Positions 30,669-39,882 are shown, counted from the first letter of the stretch. The stretch is DNA of 64,000 bases from Streptomyces griseomycini (GCF_014203535.1 NZ_JACHJI010000001.1:496001-560000), one strand, 5' to 3'. Program-made: numbers and translations. The notes: generated from the letters alone by a model not told the origin.

Positions 30669-31112
30669 CTAGCGGATGCGCGGGATGCCGAGCAGGAGCG
30701 GGCCCGTCGGGTCCGCGGCGATGTCCGCCACCGTGATCGGGTCCAGCGAGGCGAAGAACGCCTCCTGGGCCCGGCGCAGGGCGCCGCGCAGGCGGCAGTC
30801 CGAGCGCAGGGGGCAGGGGGCGGTGGTGGAGCCGCCCTCGCAGTCGACGACGTCGTCCTCGCCCTCGAAGGCGCGGACCAGGCCGCCCACGGAGGCCCCC
30901 CGCCCCTTCTCCGTGAGGGCCAGGCCGCCGCCACGGCCGCGCCGGGCGGTGAGCAGCCCCCTGTGCTGGAGTTCGGCGACGACCTTCGCGGCGTGGGTGT
31001 ACGGCACGTCCATGGCCGCCGCGACGTCACGCGTCGTGGGGTTGGTGCCACCGGCCACGGCGAGGCGCATGAGGACCCGCAGGGCCAGGTCGGTGGAGCG
31101 CAGCAGCCGCAT
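30669..31112 (-). CDS. nsrR: Rrf2-family nitric-oxide-sensing iron-sulfur repressor NsrR
   Basis: This is a 147-residue regulator with an Rrf2 winged helix (RLLRSTDLALRVLMRLA, VAAAMDVPYTHAAKVVAEL). Cluster ligands are C91, C100 and C106, and D8 is present, the residue that completes the [4Fe-4S] site in S. coelicolor NsrR. The spacing C-x8-C-x5-C is three residues longer in the first gap than the C-x5-C-x5-C I recall for that protein. The ATG at 31112 gives the family length. It represses flavohemoglobin genes until NO attacks the cluster. It faces hmpA and has its own upstream box, so it probably represses itself. Confidence 0.93.
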   Translation of the reverse strand: MRLLRSTDLALRVLMRLAVAGGTNPTTRDVAAAMDVPYTHAAKVVAELQHRGLLTARRGRGGGLALTEKGRGASVGGLVRAFEGEDDVVDCEGGSTTAPCPLRSDCRLRGALRRAQEAFFASLDPITVADIAADPTGPLLLGIPRIR

Positions 31113-31128
31113 ACCGGGCAGCGTAGGT

Positions 31129-31151
31129 AATCGGCATCCTGGCTTCAAATT
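31129..31151. promoter_or_regulatory. NsrR-like box upstream of nsrR
   Basis: Read on the plus strand, these 23 bp begin AATCGGCATCC and end TTCAAATT. They align with the hmpA box in the AA-3-GCATC-6-TC-1-AATT pattern. They lie 17 bp before the nsrR start, which fits autoregulation. Confidence 0.6.
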
Positions 31152-31283
31152 ATCCGGCCGGACCTTCACGGAGTCCGGCCGGATCCACATCCGGTCATTC
31201 CCGTCGTCCCCTACGACTCGCCCCGTCTCCCCCATTACGATCAGCTCACCCGTTCGTCCCACCATCCCCGAAGGGCACTCCCC

Positions 31284-31946
31284 ATGGGCTCCGCCAAGAA
31301 GAGCAGCGCGGCACGCACGGCGCGCATAGAGGAGATGCGGCGCGCAGAGCAGGCTCGCGAGCGCCGCAACCGGATCCTCGTCATCGCCGCCAGCGTGGTG
31401 GTCGTCGCCGGGCTCGTCGGCGGCGGTGTGGTCCTGGTCCGGTCGCAGTCGGACGACGGCGGCGGCACGGCGGGCGACGCGAAGACCGCCGGCCGCTTCG
31501 TCACGGACAAGGACGGCGTGCGGAAGTGGGAGGGGGAGCTGGGCCGCAACCACGTCACCAAGTCGGTGAAGTACCCGGTCGCGCCCCCGGTCGGCGGTGA
31601 CCACAACCCGGTCTGGATGAACTGCAACGGGGACGTCTACACCGACGAGATCGACCACACCAACGCCGTCCACTCGCTGGAGCACGGCGCGGTGTGGGTG
31701 ACGTACAACGACCGGGCCGACGAGGCGGAGGTCGACGCGCTCGCGGCGAAGGTGAAGAAGACGCCGTACACCCTGATGAGCCCGGTCGACGGCCAGAAGG
31801 ACCCGATCATGCTCACGGCCTGGGGCCACCAGCGCACGGTGACCGGCGCGGACGACCCCGCCGTCGACGCGTTCCTCGAGAAGTTCGTCCAGGGCGAGCA
31901 GACGCCCGAACCGGGCGCCGCCTGCACCAACGGGCTGAGCGGGTGA
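31284..31946 (+). CDS. DUF3105 membrane protein
   Basis: This 220-residue protein has a basic coiled N-terminus (RIEEMRRAEQARERR), one membrane helix at about residues 31-53 and an extracellular DUF3105 domain. The domain's hallmark is CNGDVYTDEIDHTNAVHSLE followed by HGAVWVTYN, with conserved Cys and His residues that could bind metal. The family is widespread in actinobacteria and has no established function. Its stop overlaps the start of the next gene, a DUF305 protein. AAGGG precedes the ATG. Confidence 0.92.
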   Translation: MGSAKKSSAARTARIEEMRRAEQARERRNRILVIAASVVVVAGLVGGGVVLVRSQSDDGGGTAGDAKTAGRFVTDKDGVRKWEGELGRNHVTKSVKYPVAPPVGGDHNPVWMNCNGDVYTDEIDHTNAVHSLEHGAVWVTYNDRADEAEVDALAAKVKKTPYTLMSPVDGQKDPIMLTAWGHQRTVTGADDPAVDAFLEKFVQGEQTPEPGAACTNGLSG

Positions 31947-32569
31947 GGCAGGCCGGGCTGATCGCGGGGGCCGCGGCGCTGGTGCTCGCCGCGGCCGGTG
32001 CGATCAGCTACGCGGTCGCCGGGGACGAGTCGGCGGACCGGACCCCCTCCGCCGACTCCGCGGACGCCGGGTTCGCCCGGGACATGGCCGTGCACCACCA
32101 GCAGGCCGTCGAGATGTCGTACATCGTCCGGGACCGGACGGACGACGAGGAGGTCCGGCGGCTCGCCTACGACATCGCCCAGACGCAGGCCAACCAGCGG
32201 GGCATGATGCTGGGCTGGCTCGACCTGTGGGAGCTGCCGAAGGTGTCCGCCGATCCCCCGATGACGTGGATGGGCATGGGGGACGCGGCCTCCGGCAAGG
32301 ACCGGGACGGGGCGTTGATGCCGGGGATGGCCACCAACGCCGAGATGGAGCGGCTGGGGAGCCTGAGCGGGAAGCAGGCGGAGGTCTTCTACCTCCAGCT
32401 CATGACGGACCACCACGAGGGCGGGGTCCACATGGCGCAGGGGTGTGTCAGCAGGTGCGAGGTCCGGGTGGAGAAGCGGCTCGCCCGGGGCATGGTGGAG
32501 GCGCAGCAGTCGGAGATCGAGCTGATGGCGGGGATGCTGAGGGAGCGGGGGGCGGCGCCCCGTCCCTAG
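31943..32569 (+). CDS. DUF305 exported protein
   Basis: This is a 208-residue protein with an N-terminal membrane anchor or signal (LIAGAAALVLAAAGAISYAV) and a DUF305 four-helix domain. It shows FARDMAVHHQQAVEMS and, later, LMTDHHEGGVHMA; the paired His motifs resemble ferritin-like metal sites. The GTG start overlaps the DUF3105 stop by four bases (GTGA), showing tight coupling. The recurrent DUF3105-DUF305 pairing suggests one extracytoplasmic function, perhaps metal handling, which is inference. Confidence 0.92.
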   Translation: MRQAGLIAGAAALVLAAAGAISYAVAGDESADRTPSADSADAGFARDMAVHHQQAVEMSYIVRDRTDDEEVRRLAYDIAQTQANQRGMMLGWLDLWELPKVSADPPMTWMGMGDAASGKDRDGALMPGMATNAEMERLGSLSGKQAEVFYLQLMTDHHEGGVHMAQGCVSRCEVRVEKRLARGMVEAQQSEIELMAGMLRERGAAPRP

Positions 32570-32644
32570 GCCCGTCCGGGGCTCCTCCCGGGGTCCCTCC
32601 GGGGCTCCAGGACATCGTGTCGCTTTGACGATTACACTGGGCCC

Positions 32645-34411
32645 GTGCCTCAACTTCGCCTCGCCCTGAATCAGATCGACTCGCGCGTCGGTGACCTCGC
32701 CGGCAACGCCGAAACGATCGTCCGCTGGACCCGGCACTCCGCCGAGCAGGGAGCCCATCTGGTGGCGTTCCCGGAGATGGTGCTGACCGGGTACCCCGTC
32801 GAGGACCTCGCCCTCAGGTCGTCCTTCGTGGAGGCCTCCCGCGCGACCCTGCGCTCGCTCGCCTCTCGGCTCGCCGAGGAGGGCTTCGGGGAGCTTCCGG
32901 TGGTCGTCGGCTACCTCGACCGCAGCGCGACCGCCCAGCCGAAGTACGGACAGCCCGCGGGAGCGCCGCAGAACGCCGCCGCCGTGCTGTACGGCGGCGA
33001 GGTCGCGCTGAGCTTCGCCAAGCACCACCTGCCGAACTACGGGGTCTTCGACGAGTACCGGTACTTCGTGCCGGGCGACACCATGCCGGTGGTGCGGGTG
33101 CACGGGGTCGACGTCGCCCTCGCCATCTGCGAGGACCTGTGGCAGGACGGGGGGCGGGTGCCCGCGGCCCGGTCCGCCGGGGCCGGGCTGCTGCTGTCGG
33201 TCAACGCCTCGCCGTACGAGCGCGAGAAGGACGACACCCGGCTGGAACTCGTGCGCAAGCGGGCGCAGGAGGCCGGGTGCACGACCGCCTACCTCGCGAT
33301 GACGGGCGGGCAGGACGACCTCGTCTTCGACGGGGACTCGATCGTCGTCGACCGCGACGGCGAGGTCGTGACGCGTGCGCCGCAGTTCACCGAGGGGTGC
33401 GTCGTGGTCGACCTCGACCTGCCCGCGGCGGCCGCGGACGCGCCGACGGGGGTCGTCGACGACGGGTTGCGGATCGACCGGGTCGTGCTGTCCGAGACGC
33501 CGCTGCCCGCGTACGAGCCGGAGCTGGGCGGCGGGTACGCGGAGCGGCTCGACGACGACGAGGAGGTGTACTCCGCGCTGGTCGTCGGGCTCCGGGCGTA
33601 CGTCACCAAGAACGGGTTCCGGTCCGTGCTGATCGGGCTGTCCGGGGGCATCGACTCGGCGCTGGTGGCCGCGATCGCGTGTGACGCGGTGGGGGCGGAG
33701 AACGTGTACGGCGTGTCGATGCCGTCGAAGTACTCCTCCGAGCACTCGAGGGACGACGCGGCGGAGCTGGCGCGGCGGACGGGACTGAACTACCGGACGG
33801 TGGCCATCGAGCCGATGTTCGACGCGTACATGGGGGCGCTGGGGCTGACGGGGCTCGCGGAGGAGAACCTGCAGTCCCGGCTGCGGGGGACGCTGCTGAT
33901 GGCGATCTCCAACCAGGAGGGCCACATCGTGCTGGCGCCGGGGAACAAGTCGGAGCTGGCGGTGGGGTACTCGACGCTGTACGGGGACTCCGTGGGGGCG
34001 TACGGGCCCATCAAGGACGTGTACAAGACGTCGGTGTTCCGGCTCGCGAAGTGGCGGAACCGGGCGGCGGTGGAGCGGGGGCAGACGCCGCCGATCCCGG
34101 AGAACTCGATCAGCAAGCCGCCGAGCGCCGAGCTGCGGCCGGGGCAGGTCGACACGGACTCGCTGCCGGACTACCCGGTGCTGGACGCGATCCTGGAGCT
34201 GTACGTGGACCGGGACCGGGGGGCGGACGAGATCGTCGCGGCCGGGTTCGACCGGGAGCTCGTGACGAGGACGCTGCGGATGGTGGACCGGGCGGAGTAC
34301 AAGCGGCGGCAGTATCCGCCGGGGACGAAGATCTCGCCGAAGGGGTTCGGGAAGGACCGGCGGCTGCCGATCACCAACGGGTGGCGGGAGCAGGCGCCCG
34401 CGGCGGGCTGA
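32645..34411 (+). CDS. nadE: Glutamine-dependent NAD+ synthetase
   Basis: This is a 588-residue two-domain enzyme that makes NAD+ from nicotinate adenine dinucleotide, ATP and glutamine. The N-terminal nitrilase-type glutaminase has the triad E44 (FPEMVL), K126 (FAKHHLPN) and C162 (AICEDLW). The C-terminal synthetase has the ATP-pyrophosphatase loop SGGIDS at 333-338 and APGNKSELAVGYSTLYGD. The GTG start at 32645 begins MPQLRLALNQID. The gene stands alone. Its last 29 bases, including the stop region, are repeated directly downstream. Confidence 0.96.
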   Translation: MPQLRLALNQIDSRVGDLAGNAETIVRWTRHSAEQGAHLVAFPEMVLTGYPVEDLALRSSFVEASRATLRSLASRLAEEGFGELPVVVGYLDRSATAQPKYGQPAGAPQNAAAVLYGGEVALSFAKHHLPNYGVFDEYRYFVPGDTMPVVRVHGVDVALAICEDLWQDGGRVPAARSAGAGLLLSVNASPYEREKDDTRLELVRKRAQEAGCTTAYLAMTGGQDDLVFDGDSIVVDRDGEVVTRAPQFTEGCVVVDLDLPAAAADAPTGVVDDGLRIDRVVLSETPLPAYEPELGGGYAERLDDDEEVYSALVVGLRAYVTKNGFRSVLIGLSGGIDSALVAAIACDAVGAENVYGVSMPSKYSSEHSRDDAAELARRTGLNYRTVAIEPMFDAYMGALGLTGLAEENLQSRLRGTLLMAISNQEGHIVLAPGNKSELAVGYSTLYGDSVGAYGPIKDVYKTSVFRLAKWRNRAAVERGQTPPIPENSISKPPSAELRPGQVDTDSLPDYPVLDAILELYVDRDRGADEIVAAGFDRELVTRTLRMVDRAEYKRRQYPPGTKISPKGFGKDRRLPITNGWREQAPAAG

Positions 34412-34456
34412 GCGGGTGCGGTTGCGTGCGCCCGCGGCGGGCTGAGCGGGTGCGGT
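34394..34456. repeat. 29-bp direct duplication of the nadE 3' end
   Basis: 34394-34422 and 34428-34456 are identical (start GCGCCCGCGG, end GGGTGCGGT), period 34 bp. The first copy contains the nadE stop codon. It is probably a replication slippage product. Confidence 0.85.
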
Positions 34457-34767
34457 CCCGGTGGGGGCGCGCGTCCGAGGCCTGCGGCGCAGCCGCGGCC
34501 CCGGTGGGGGGTGCCCGCGGCGCCTGTGGTGCGTCGTGGGTCGGGGCCGCGTCGGGGGTGTCCGTCCCCGGTCCGGCGCGGGATCGGTGACTCGGCGGGG
34601 GTGCCGGTGCCGACGCGCCGGCCGCTGCGGGCGGACACCCCCGCCCCGTCCCCTTCCCGCCGCGGGCGGCCGGCCCGCGCCCACGGCCGCCTTCACGTGC
34701 TGACGGCGCGCGGCCGCCGCTCACCGCGGGCCGGGCCCCGGCTCGAGGAGCTCGGAAGGGGCACCGG
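34412..34767. other. Gene-free gap between convergent nadE and MFS genes
   Basis: These 356 bp contain the second copy of the 29-bp repeat and a 12-bp inverted repeat (CGGGGGTGTCCG at 34553-34564 with its complement at 34632-34643), possibly part of a terminator. Open frames through it have no start signals or recognisable product. Confidence 0.6.
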
Positions 34768-35997
34768 TCAGGCGCCGCCCACCCCGTCCAGCGCCTCCGC
34801 CTGCCGGGGCACGCCGCCCGCGACGACCCGTTCGCGGGCGCTCCCCGCTCCCGTCCGGCGGTCCACCGCGTAGGCGACCGACGCCACCCCGATGCCGAAC
34901 GCCGAGAGCAGCGCCCCCGCGGCGGCGGGGGACGTCGTGCCGAAGCCGGCGGACAGGGCCAGGCCGCCGATCCACGCGCCGCCGGCGTTCGCCAGGTTGA
35001 AGGCCGCCTGGTTGGCCGAGGAGGCCAGGGAGGGGGCCGCCGCGGCCTTCTCCATGACCATCAGCTGGAGGGGCGAGCCGGTGACGAAGGCCGCCGTGCC
35101 GAGCAGGATCACCGCCAGCGCCGCGGTGGGCTCCGTGCGCATCAGGACGGGGAAGAGGGCCAGGATCGCCGTCAGCGAGACCAGGCCGCCGAAGAGGGTG
35201 GCGCGCAGGGAGTGGTCGGCCAGCCGGCCGCCCAGGAGGTTGCCGATCGTCGCGCCCACCCCGAACAGGGCCAGCAGCAGCGTCACGCTCGCGTCGGCGT
35301 AACCGGCGGAGTCCGTCAGCATCGGCGTGATGTAGCTGTACGCCGCGAAGAGCGCGCCGAAGCCCGCGACCGTCGTGCCGAGGGCCAGCCAGACGTGGAG
35401 GGAGCGCAGGGCGGCCAGCTCACCGCGCAGGGCGGACCGCGGGGCGGCGGTGCCGGTCCTCGGGATCAGCAGCGCCAGGGACACGATCGCCGCCACGCCG
35501 ATGGCGCTGACCGCCAGGAACGTCGCCCGCCAGCCGAAGTTCTGGCCCATCAGGGTGGCCGCGGGGACACCCGCCACGTTCGCCGTGGTCAGGCCGAGGA
35601 ACATCAGGGAGACCGAGCGGGCCCTGCGCTCCGGGGTCGCCATGGTCGTGGCCACCACCGCTCCCACGCCGAAGAAGGCGCCGTGCGGGAGGCCGCTGAG
35701 GAAGCGGGCGGCCAGCAGCCAGGTGTGGTCGGGTGCGAGGGCCGAGAGGGCGTTGCCCACGACGAACAGGGCCATCAGGGCGATCAGCACCGTGCGGCGG
35801 GGCAGGCGTGCGGTGGCCGCGGCGAGCAGGGGGGCGCCGACGACCACGCCCAGGGCGTAGGCGGAGACCAGGTGGCCCGCGCTGGGGACGGAGACGCCCA
35901 GGTCGTCCGCGACGTCGGGGAGCAGCCCCATCATCACGAACTCGGTGGTACCGATGCCGAAGGCACCCACGGCAAGGGCGAGCAGGGCCAGGGGCAT
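34768..35997 (-). CDS. MFS transporter, DHA1 family (AraJ/CmlR type)
   Basis: This is a 409-residue major facilitator protein with 12 predicted helices. It starts MPLALLALAVGAFGIGTTEF, characteristic of AraJ-, YdhP- and chloramphenicol-exporter-like antiporters. The cytoplasmic loop motif ARLPRRTV follows helix 2. It likely exports drugs or sugar-like compounds using proton motive force; the substrate is unknown. An imperfect TGTTC/GAACA repeat at 36028-36044 lies just upstream. The gene is on its own. Confidence 0.92.
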   Translation of the reverse strand: MPLALLALAVGAFGIGTTEFVMMGLLPDVADDLGVSVPSAGHLVSAYALGVVVGAPLLAAATARLPRRTVLIALMALFVVGNALSALAPDHTWLLAARFLSGLPHGAFFGVGAVVATTMATPERRARSVSLMFLGLTTANVAGVPAATLMGQNFGWRATFLAVSAIGVAAIVSLALLIPRTGTAAPRSALRGELAALRSLHVWLALGTTVAGFGALFAAYSYITPMLTDSAGYADASVTLLLALFGVGATIGNLLGGRLADHSLRATLFGGLVSLTAILALFPVLMRTEPTAALAVILLGTAAFVTGSPLQLMVMEKAAAAPSLASSANQAAFNLANAGGAWIGGLALSAGFGTTSPAAAGALLSAFGIGVASVAYAVDRRTGAGSARERVVAGGVPRQAEALDGVGGA

Positions 35998-36121
35998 GAA
36001 GGAGCGGACCTTTCGGGAGACTCGTTATGTTCACAGGCGGAACAAAGTCTCTCAGGCTCGGTATTCCGTTGGGTGACACGCGGGTTGCCGGGAGTGGTTC
36101 GACAGGCGTTGACCTGGGGTT

Positions 36122-37174
36122 TCAGCCCTCCGGTGTGGTGACCTTCACACGGGCCGCGATGGGGAGGTGGTCGCTGGCCGTCGCCGGGAGGGTCCACGAG
36201 CTCTCCGGCTCGGCGCCCTTGACCATGATCTGGTCGATCCGCGCCATCGGGAACGAGGCCGGCCAGCTGAAGCCGAACCCGCTGCCCACGGCGCCCTGCG
36301 TGGAGCGCATCTGGGAGGTGACGGCGTTCAGGGCGCGGTCGTTCATCGTGCCGTTCAGGTCGCCGAGCAGGACGACGTTCTCCAGGGGTTCCGCGGCGAT
36401 GGCCTCGCCCAGGGCGTTCGCGCTCTTGTCGCGCTGGCGGGCCGTGAAGCCGGCCTCCAGCTTCACCCGGACCGAGGGGAGGTGGGCGACGTAGACCGCG
36501 ACCTGTCCCGCGGGGGCCGTCACCGTGGCGCGCATCGCGCGCTTCCAGCCGAGGCGGATGTCGACCGCCTCCACGTCGCTCAGCGGGTACTTGCTCCACA
36601 GGCCGACCGTGCCGACCACCGCGTGGTACTTGTACGTCGGCGCCAGCGCCTTCTCGTACGTGGGGACCTCCGAGGCCCTCAGCTCCTCCAGGGCCAGGAC
36701 GTCAGCGCCCGAGGCGGCCACGTCGCGGGCGGTGCCGGACGGGTCCGGGTTCTGGGCGTTGACGTTGTGCGTGGCCACCGTGAGGTCGCCGCCGGCGGCG
36801 GTCTTGTCGGTGAGCAGTCCGCCGAAGAGGTTCAGCCAGACCACCGCGGGCAGGACCACCGCGATCAGTGCCGTCGCCGACCTGCGGAGCAGGGCCAGCA
36901 GGAGGAGGAGCGGGACGAACAGGCCCAGCCAGGGCAGGAACGTCTCGACCAGGCTGCCCAGGTTGCCCACCCGGTTCGGGATGTGGGCGTGGGCCACCAT
37001 GACCAGGGACAGCAGGGCCGCGCACGCGGCCAGGACCAGGCCCCGGCGCCAGATGCGGCGGTCGCCGCGCCAGCCCCTGGCCAGACGGTCGATCAGGCGC
37101 TGAAGCCGGGTCGGCCGGCGCTCGGGCCCCGGGCCGCCGGTGTCCGTCTCCGTCATGTACGCCTGCTGCGCCAT
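36122..37174 (-). CDS. Membrane-anchored endonuclease/exonuclease/phosphatase family protein
   Basis: This is a 350-residue protein with three hydrophobic helices at about residues 45-120. A C-terminal EEP (DNase I-like) domain follows from about 130. Motifs are ATHNVNAQNP, ALEELRAS (metal-binding Glu), YVAHLPS, VVLLGDLNGTMND and the terminal SDHLPIAARV with catalytic Asp-His. The domain should face outside the cell and could hydrolyse phosphodiesters in nucleic acids or lipids. The ATG at 37174 has GAGG at 7 bases; another ATG lies at 37156. It is monocistronic. Confidence 0.92.
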   Translation of the reverse strand: MAQQAYMTETDTGGPGPERRPTRLQRLIDRLARGWRGDRRIWRRGLVLAACAALLSLVMVAHAHIPNRVGNLGSLVETFLPWLGLFVPLLLLLALLRRSATALIAVVLPAVVWLNLFGGLLTDKTAAGGDLTVATHNVNAQNPDPSGTARDVAASGADVLALEELRASEVPTYEKALAPTYKYHAVVGTVGLWSKYPLSDVEAVDIRLGWKRAMRATVTAPAGQVAVYVAHLPSVRVKLEAGFTARQRDKSANALGEAIAAEPLENVVLLGDLNGTMNDRALNAVTSQMRSTQGAVGSGFGFSWPASFPMARIDQIMVKGAEPESSWTLPATASDHLPIAARVKVTTPEG

Positions 37175-37375
37175 ACCGTCGCCTCACAACCTGCCGTGCA
37201 CACCGTCTCCCCGTGTCCGTACGACCCTAGGGGATGATCGGTCCCTTTCCTGCCGCCCGTCGGCGGCCGTACGGGGGCGAGGACGTGCGGGGTCGCCCGC
37301 GGAGTTCCGGGCCGGGGTGCGGAAAGCGCCCTCTGTGACGAAACGCGCACATCGGGGCGGCCGCCGATCCCGGTC

Positions 37376-38002
37376 TCACGCGTGCCGGCTGACGGGGCGT
37401 AGGCCCTGGAGGAGGGTGTCGACGACCTGTTCGGCGAGGCCCTCCGGCAGGTCGGCGTCGGGGCGCAGCACGGTGCGGACGAGGAGGGGGCCGACGATGA
37501 TGTCGTTGAGCAGTTCCATGTCGACGTCGGCGCGCAGTTCGCCGTTCTCCCGGCCCCGGCGCAGTACCTCCAGGCCGAGTCTGCGGCGCGGCAGGACGAC
37601 GGTGTCGTGGTAGGCGGCCCAGATCCTCGGGCTGCTCTTCATCTGGGCGTGCACGTTGTGCAGGATCGCCGACGCCCTGTTGGCCAGGCCGCGCCGGCGC
37701 AGGGACTCCAGCAGGACGACCAGGTCGTCGCGCAGGGAGGTGCCGGGGAGTTCGGGGTCCGGGGGCTCGGCGGCGCGCACCACGTCGACGAAGAGTTCCT
37801 CCTTGCCGCTCCAGCGGCGGTAGATGGTGGCCTTGCCGACGCCGACGGTGCGGGCGATGCGCTCGATGGAGAGCTCCGCGAGGGGCACGCCGTCCTCCAG
37901 GAGCTCCATCACGCCCTCGACGACGGCGCGTTCGACGGCCTCGCTGCGGGGGCGGCCCCGCGCGGGGCCGCCCTGCCGGGGACCGGTGCCGGCCGGGCTC
38001 AC
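37376..38002 (-). CDS. TetR family regulator of the adjacent DHA2 pump
   Basis: This is a 208-residue repressor. The N-terminal extension is Gly/Pro/Arg-rich, then the helix-turn-helix LSIERIARTVGVGKATIYRRW, and a C-terminal TetR_C domain (LNDIIVGPLLVRTVL). The GTG at 38002 has GGGAGG upstream. It lies 71 bases downstream of the DHA2 transporter gene on the same strand, an arrangement typical for pump and repressor. The 19-bp palindrome before the pump is its likely operator. Confidence 0.92.
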   Translation of the reverse strand: MSPAGTGPRQGGPARGRPRSEAVERAVVEGVMELLEDGVPLAELSIERIARTVGVGKATIYRRWSGKEELFVDVVRAAEPPDPELPGTSLRDDLVVLLESLRRRGLANRASAILHNVHAQMKSSPRIWAAYHDTVVLPRRRLGLEVLRRGRENGELRADVDMELLNDIIVGPLLVRTVLRPDADLPEGLAEQVVDTLLQGLRPVSRHA

Positions 38003-38073
38003 GTCACCGCCTCCCTTCGCGGACCGGGGTGTTCCTCCCCGGTGCGCGGTGCGGGCGGCCCACCGGGGAGGGG

Positions 38074-39666
38074 TCACCGGTCCGCTGCCCGCACCAGTTC
38101 CCGGTCCCGCTCCTTCCCGTCGGCCGCCGGGGTGCGGCCCGGCAGGAACAGGGCGGTGACGACCGCGCCGACGACCGCGATGCCCGCTCCGCACAGGGCC
38201 GTGACGTGCATCGCGTGCAGGAACGCGGCGTCGGCCGCGGTGACCAGGGCCTCGCCGCGCGCGCCCAGCCGGTCCGCCGCGGCCAGGGTGGCCTCGATGG
38301 ACTCGCCGGCGGCGTGGCGTGCGCCGGCCGGCAGCGGAGCGAGCTCGTCCTCGACGTCGGTGCGGTAGGCGGCGGACAGCACCGAGCCGAGCACGGCGAC
38401 CCCGAGGGCGCCGCCGACCTGGCGGAAGGTGTTGCTGAGCGCGGAGGCCGAGCCGGCCTTCTCGCGGGGCAGGGTCTGCATGACGACGACGTTGACCGGG
38501 GTCATGACGTGGGTCGTGCCGACGCCCATCAGGAAGAGGACGAGGGCGAAGAACCACAGCGGCGTGTCCGCGTCCAGCAGGGCGAACGCGGCCAGGGTCG
38601 CCGCGAGCAGCACCAGGCCCCCGGTGGTGGTGGCGCGGTGGCCGAAGCGGTCCACCAGCAGCCGGGTCCGCGGGGCGAAGATCATCTGGGCGGCGGCCAT
38701 CGGCAGCAGCAGCAGACCGGTCTGCAGCGGCGCGTGGCCGCGCACGCTCTGGAGGTAGAAGACGGAGAAGAACGTCACGCCCATCAGGGCGAAGAAGACC
38801 AGTGCGGTCGCGGCGATCGCGGCGGAGAAGACCCTGTTCCCGAAGTACGTGACGTCGACGGACGGGTGGTCGCTGCGCTTCTCGACCACGACGAAGACGG
38901 CGAGCACGACGAGGCCGGCGCCGATGGCCGCCAGCGCCGTGGGGTCGGTGAAGTCGGCGAGCCGGCCGGCCCTGATGACGCCGTAGACCAGCAGGACCAG
39001 TCCGGTCACGGACAGGACGACGCCGGCGGGGTCGATCCGGCCGGGGGCCGGGTCGCGGGAGTCGGGCACCAGCCACAGCAGCAGGGCGACGACGAGCAGC
39101 ACGACGGGCACGTTGACGAGGAAGACCGAGCCCCACCAGAAGTGCTCCAGCAGCGCGCCGCCGGTGATCGGGCCGAGGGCGATGGCGACCCCCACGCCGC
39201 CGGTCCAGATGCCGATGGCCTTGGGCTGCTCGTCGCGTTCGAAGACGTTCATCAGGACGGCCAGGGTGGCCGGCATGACGAACGCGGCGCCCAGGCCCAT
39301 CACCGCGCGGTAGCCGATCAGCTCGGCCGGGGAGCCGGAGAACGCGGCGAGCGCCGAGCCGGCGCCGAACACGGCGAGACCGCCGATCAGCACCTTCTTG
39401 CGGCCGAGCCGGTCACCCAGCAGGCCCGCGGTGAACAGCAGGCCGGCGAAGACGAGCGTGTAGGCGTTGACCGCCCACTCCAGCTCGCTCTGCGTGGCAC
39501 CCAGGCCGGTGGGGGCGGGGGTGGAGATCGTCTTGAGGGCGATGTTCAGGATCGAGTTGTCCAGGACGACGACCAGCAGGCTCGTCATCAGGACGCCGAG
39601 GATCGCCCAGCGACGCCGGTGCACGGCGTCCGGGACCCGGCGGGCGGGGGCGGCAGGAGTGGTCAT
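38074..39666 (-). CDS. MFS drug exporter, DHA2 family (EmrB/QacA type, 14 helices)
   Basis: This is a 530-residue transporter. Typical motifs are [16 protein letters not shown] in helix 1, [13 protein letters not shown] after helix 2 and motif C ([14 protein letters not shown]). It should expel hydrophobic or cationic drugs by proton antiport. The ATG at 39666 has no clear ribosome binding site, and the operator ends 23 bp upstream of the start codon, so the transcript leader must be short. It is followed by its TetR regulator. Confidence 0.94.
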   Translation of the reverse strand: MTTPAAPARRVPDAVHRRRWAILGVLMTSLLVVVLDNSILNIALKTISTPAPTGLGATQSELEWAVNAYTLVFAGLLFTAGLLGDRLGRKKVLIGGLAVFGAGSALAAFSGSPAELIGYRAVMGLGAAFVMPATLAVLMNVFERDEQPKAIGIWTGGVGVAIALGPITGGALLEHFWWGSVFLVNVPVVLLVVALLLWLVPDSRDPAPGRIDPAGVVLSVTGLVLLVYGVIRAGRLADFTDPTALAAIGAGLVVLAVFVVVEKRSDHPSVDVTYFGNRVFSAAIAATALVFFALMGVTFFSVFYLQSVRGHAPLQTGLLLLPMAAAQMIFAPRTRLLVDRFGHRATTTGGLVLLAATLAAFALLDADTPLWFFALVLFLMGVGTTHVMTPVNVVVMQTLPREKAGSASALSNTFRQVGGALGVAVLGSVLSAAYRTDVEDELAPLPAGARHAAGESIEATLAAADRLGARGEALVTAADAAFLHAMHVTALCGAGIAVVGAVVTALFLPGRTPAADGKERDRELVRAADR

Positions 39667-39688
39667 GCGGACCAGCCTGTGATTTCCG

Positions 39689-39707
39689 ATACGGGACCGT
39701 CTCGTAT
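39689..39707. promoter_or_regulatory. TetR-type operator upstream of the DHA2 pump
   Basis: ATACGGGACCGTCTCGTAT matches its own reverse complement at 16 of 19 positions, with perfect ATACG/CGTAT ends. Placement just before the pump gene suggests direct repression by the linked TetR. Confidence 0.75.
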
Positions 39708-39882
39708 TGTTACTCCCTTTGCCGGGATCTTCCCCCGTGCGCGGTGACCGTGCCGTCCGCCTCCGGTGAGGGGTGGAACTCACAGGGGGTGCTCTGGTCC
39801 CCGCCGGGCCGGGGTGCCACCATGGACGTGGTCCGGGGACGCCGTCAGGGCGCCTCGAGATGACGTGTTAGGAGCCGTTGCA

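Noticed and set aside
34412..34767. Small open frames in the gap after nadE
   Set aside because: No ribosome site, no recognisable sequence, composition Arg/Gly/Pro as expected from random GC-rich DNA.
36028..36044. TGTTC/GAACA inverted repeat before the MFS gene as an operator
   Set aside because: The arms are only five bases with a seven-base centre; too weak to list as a feature without conservation data.
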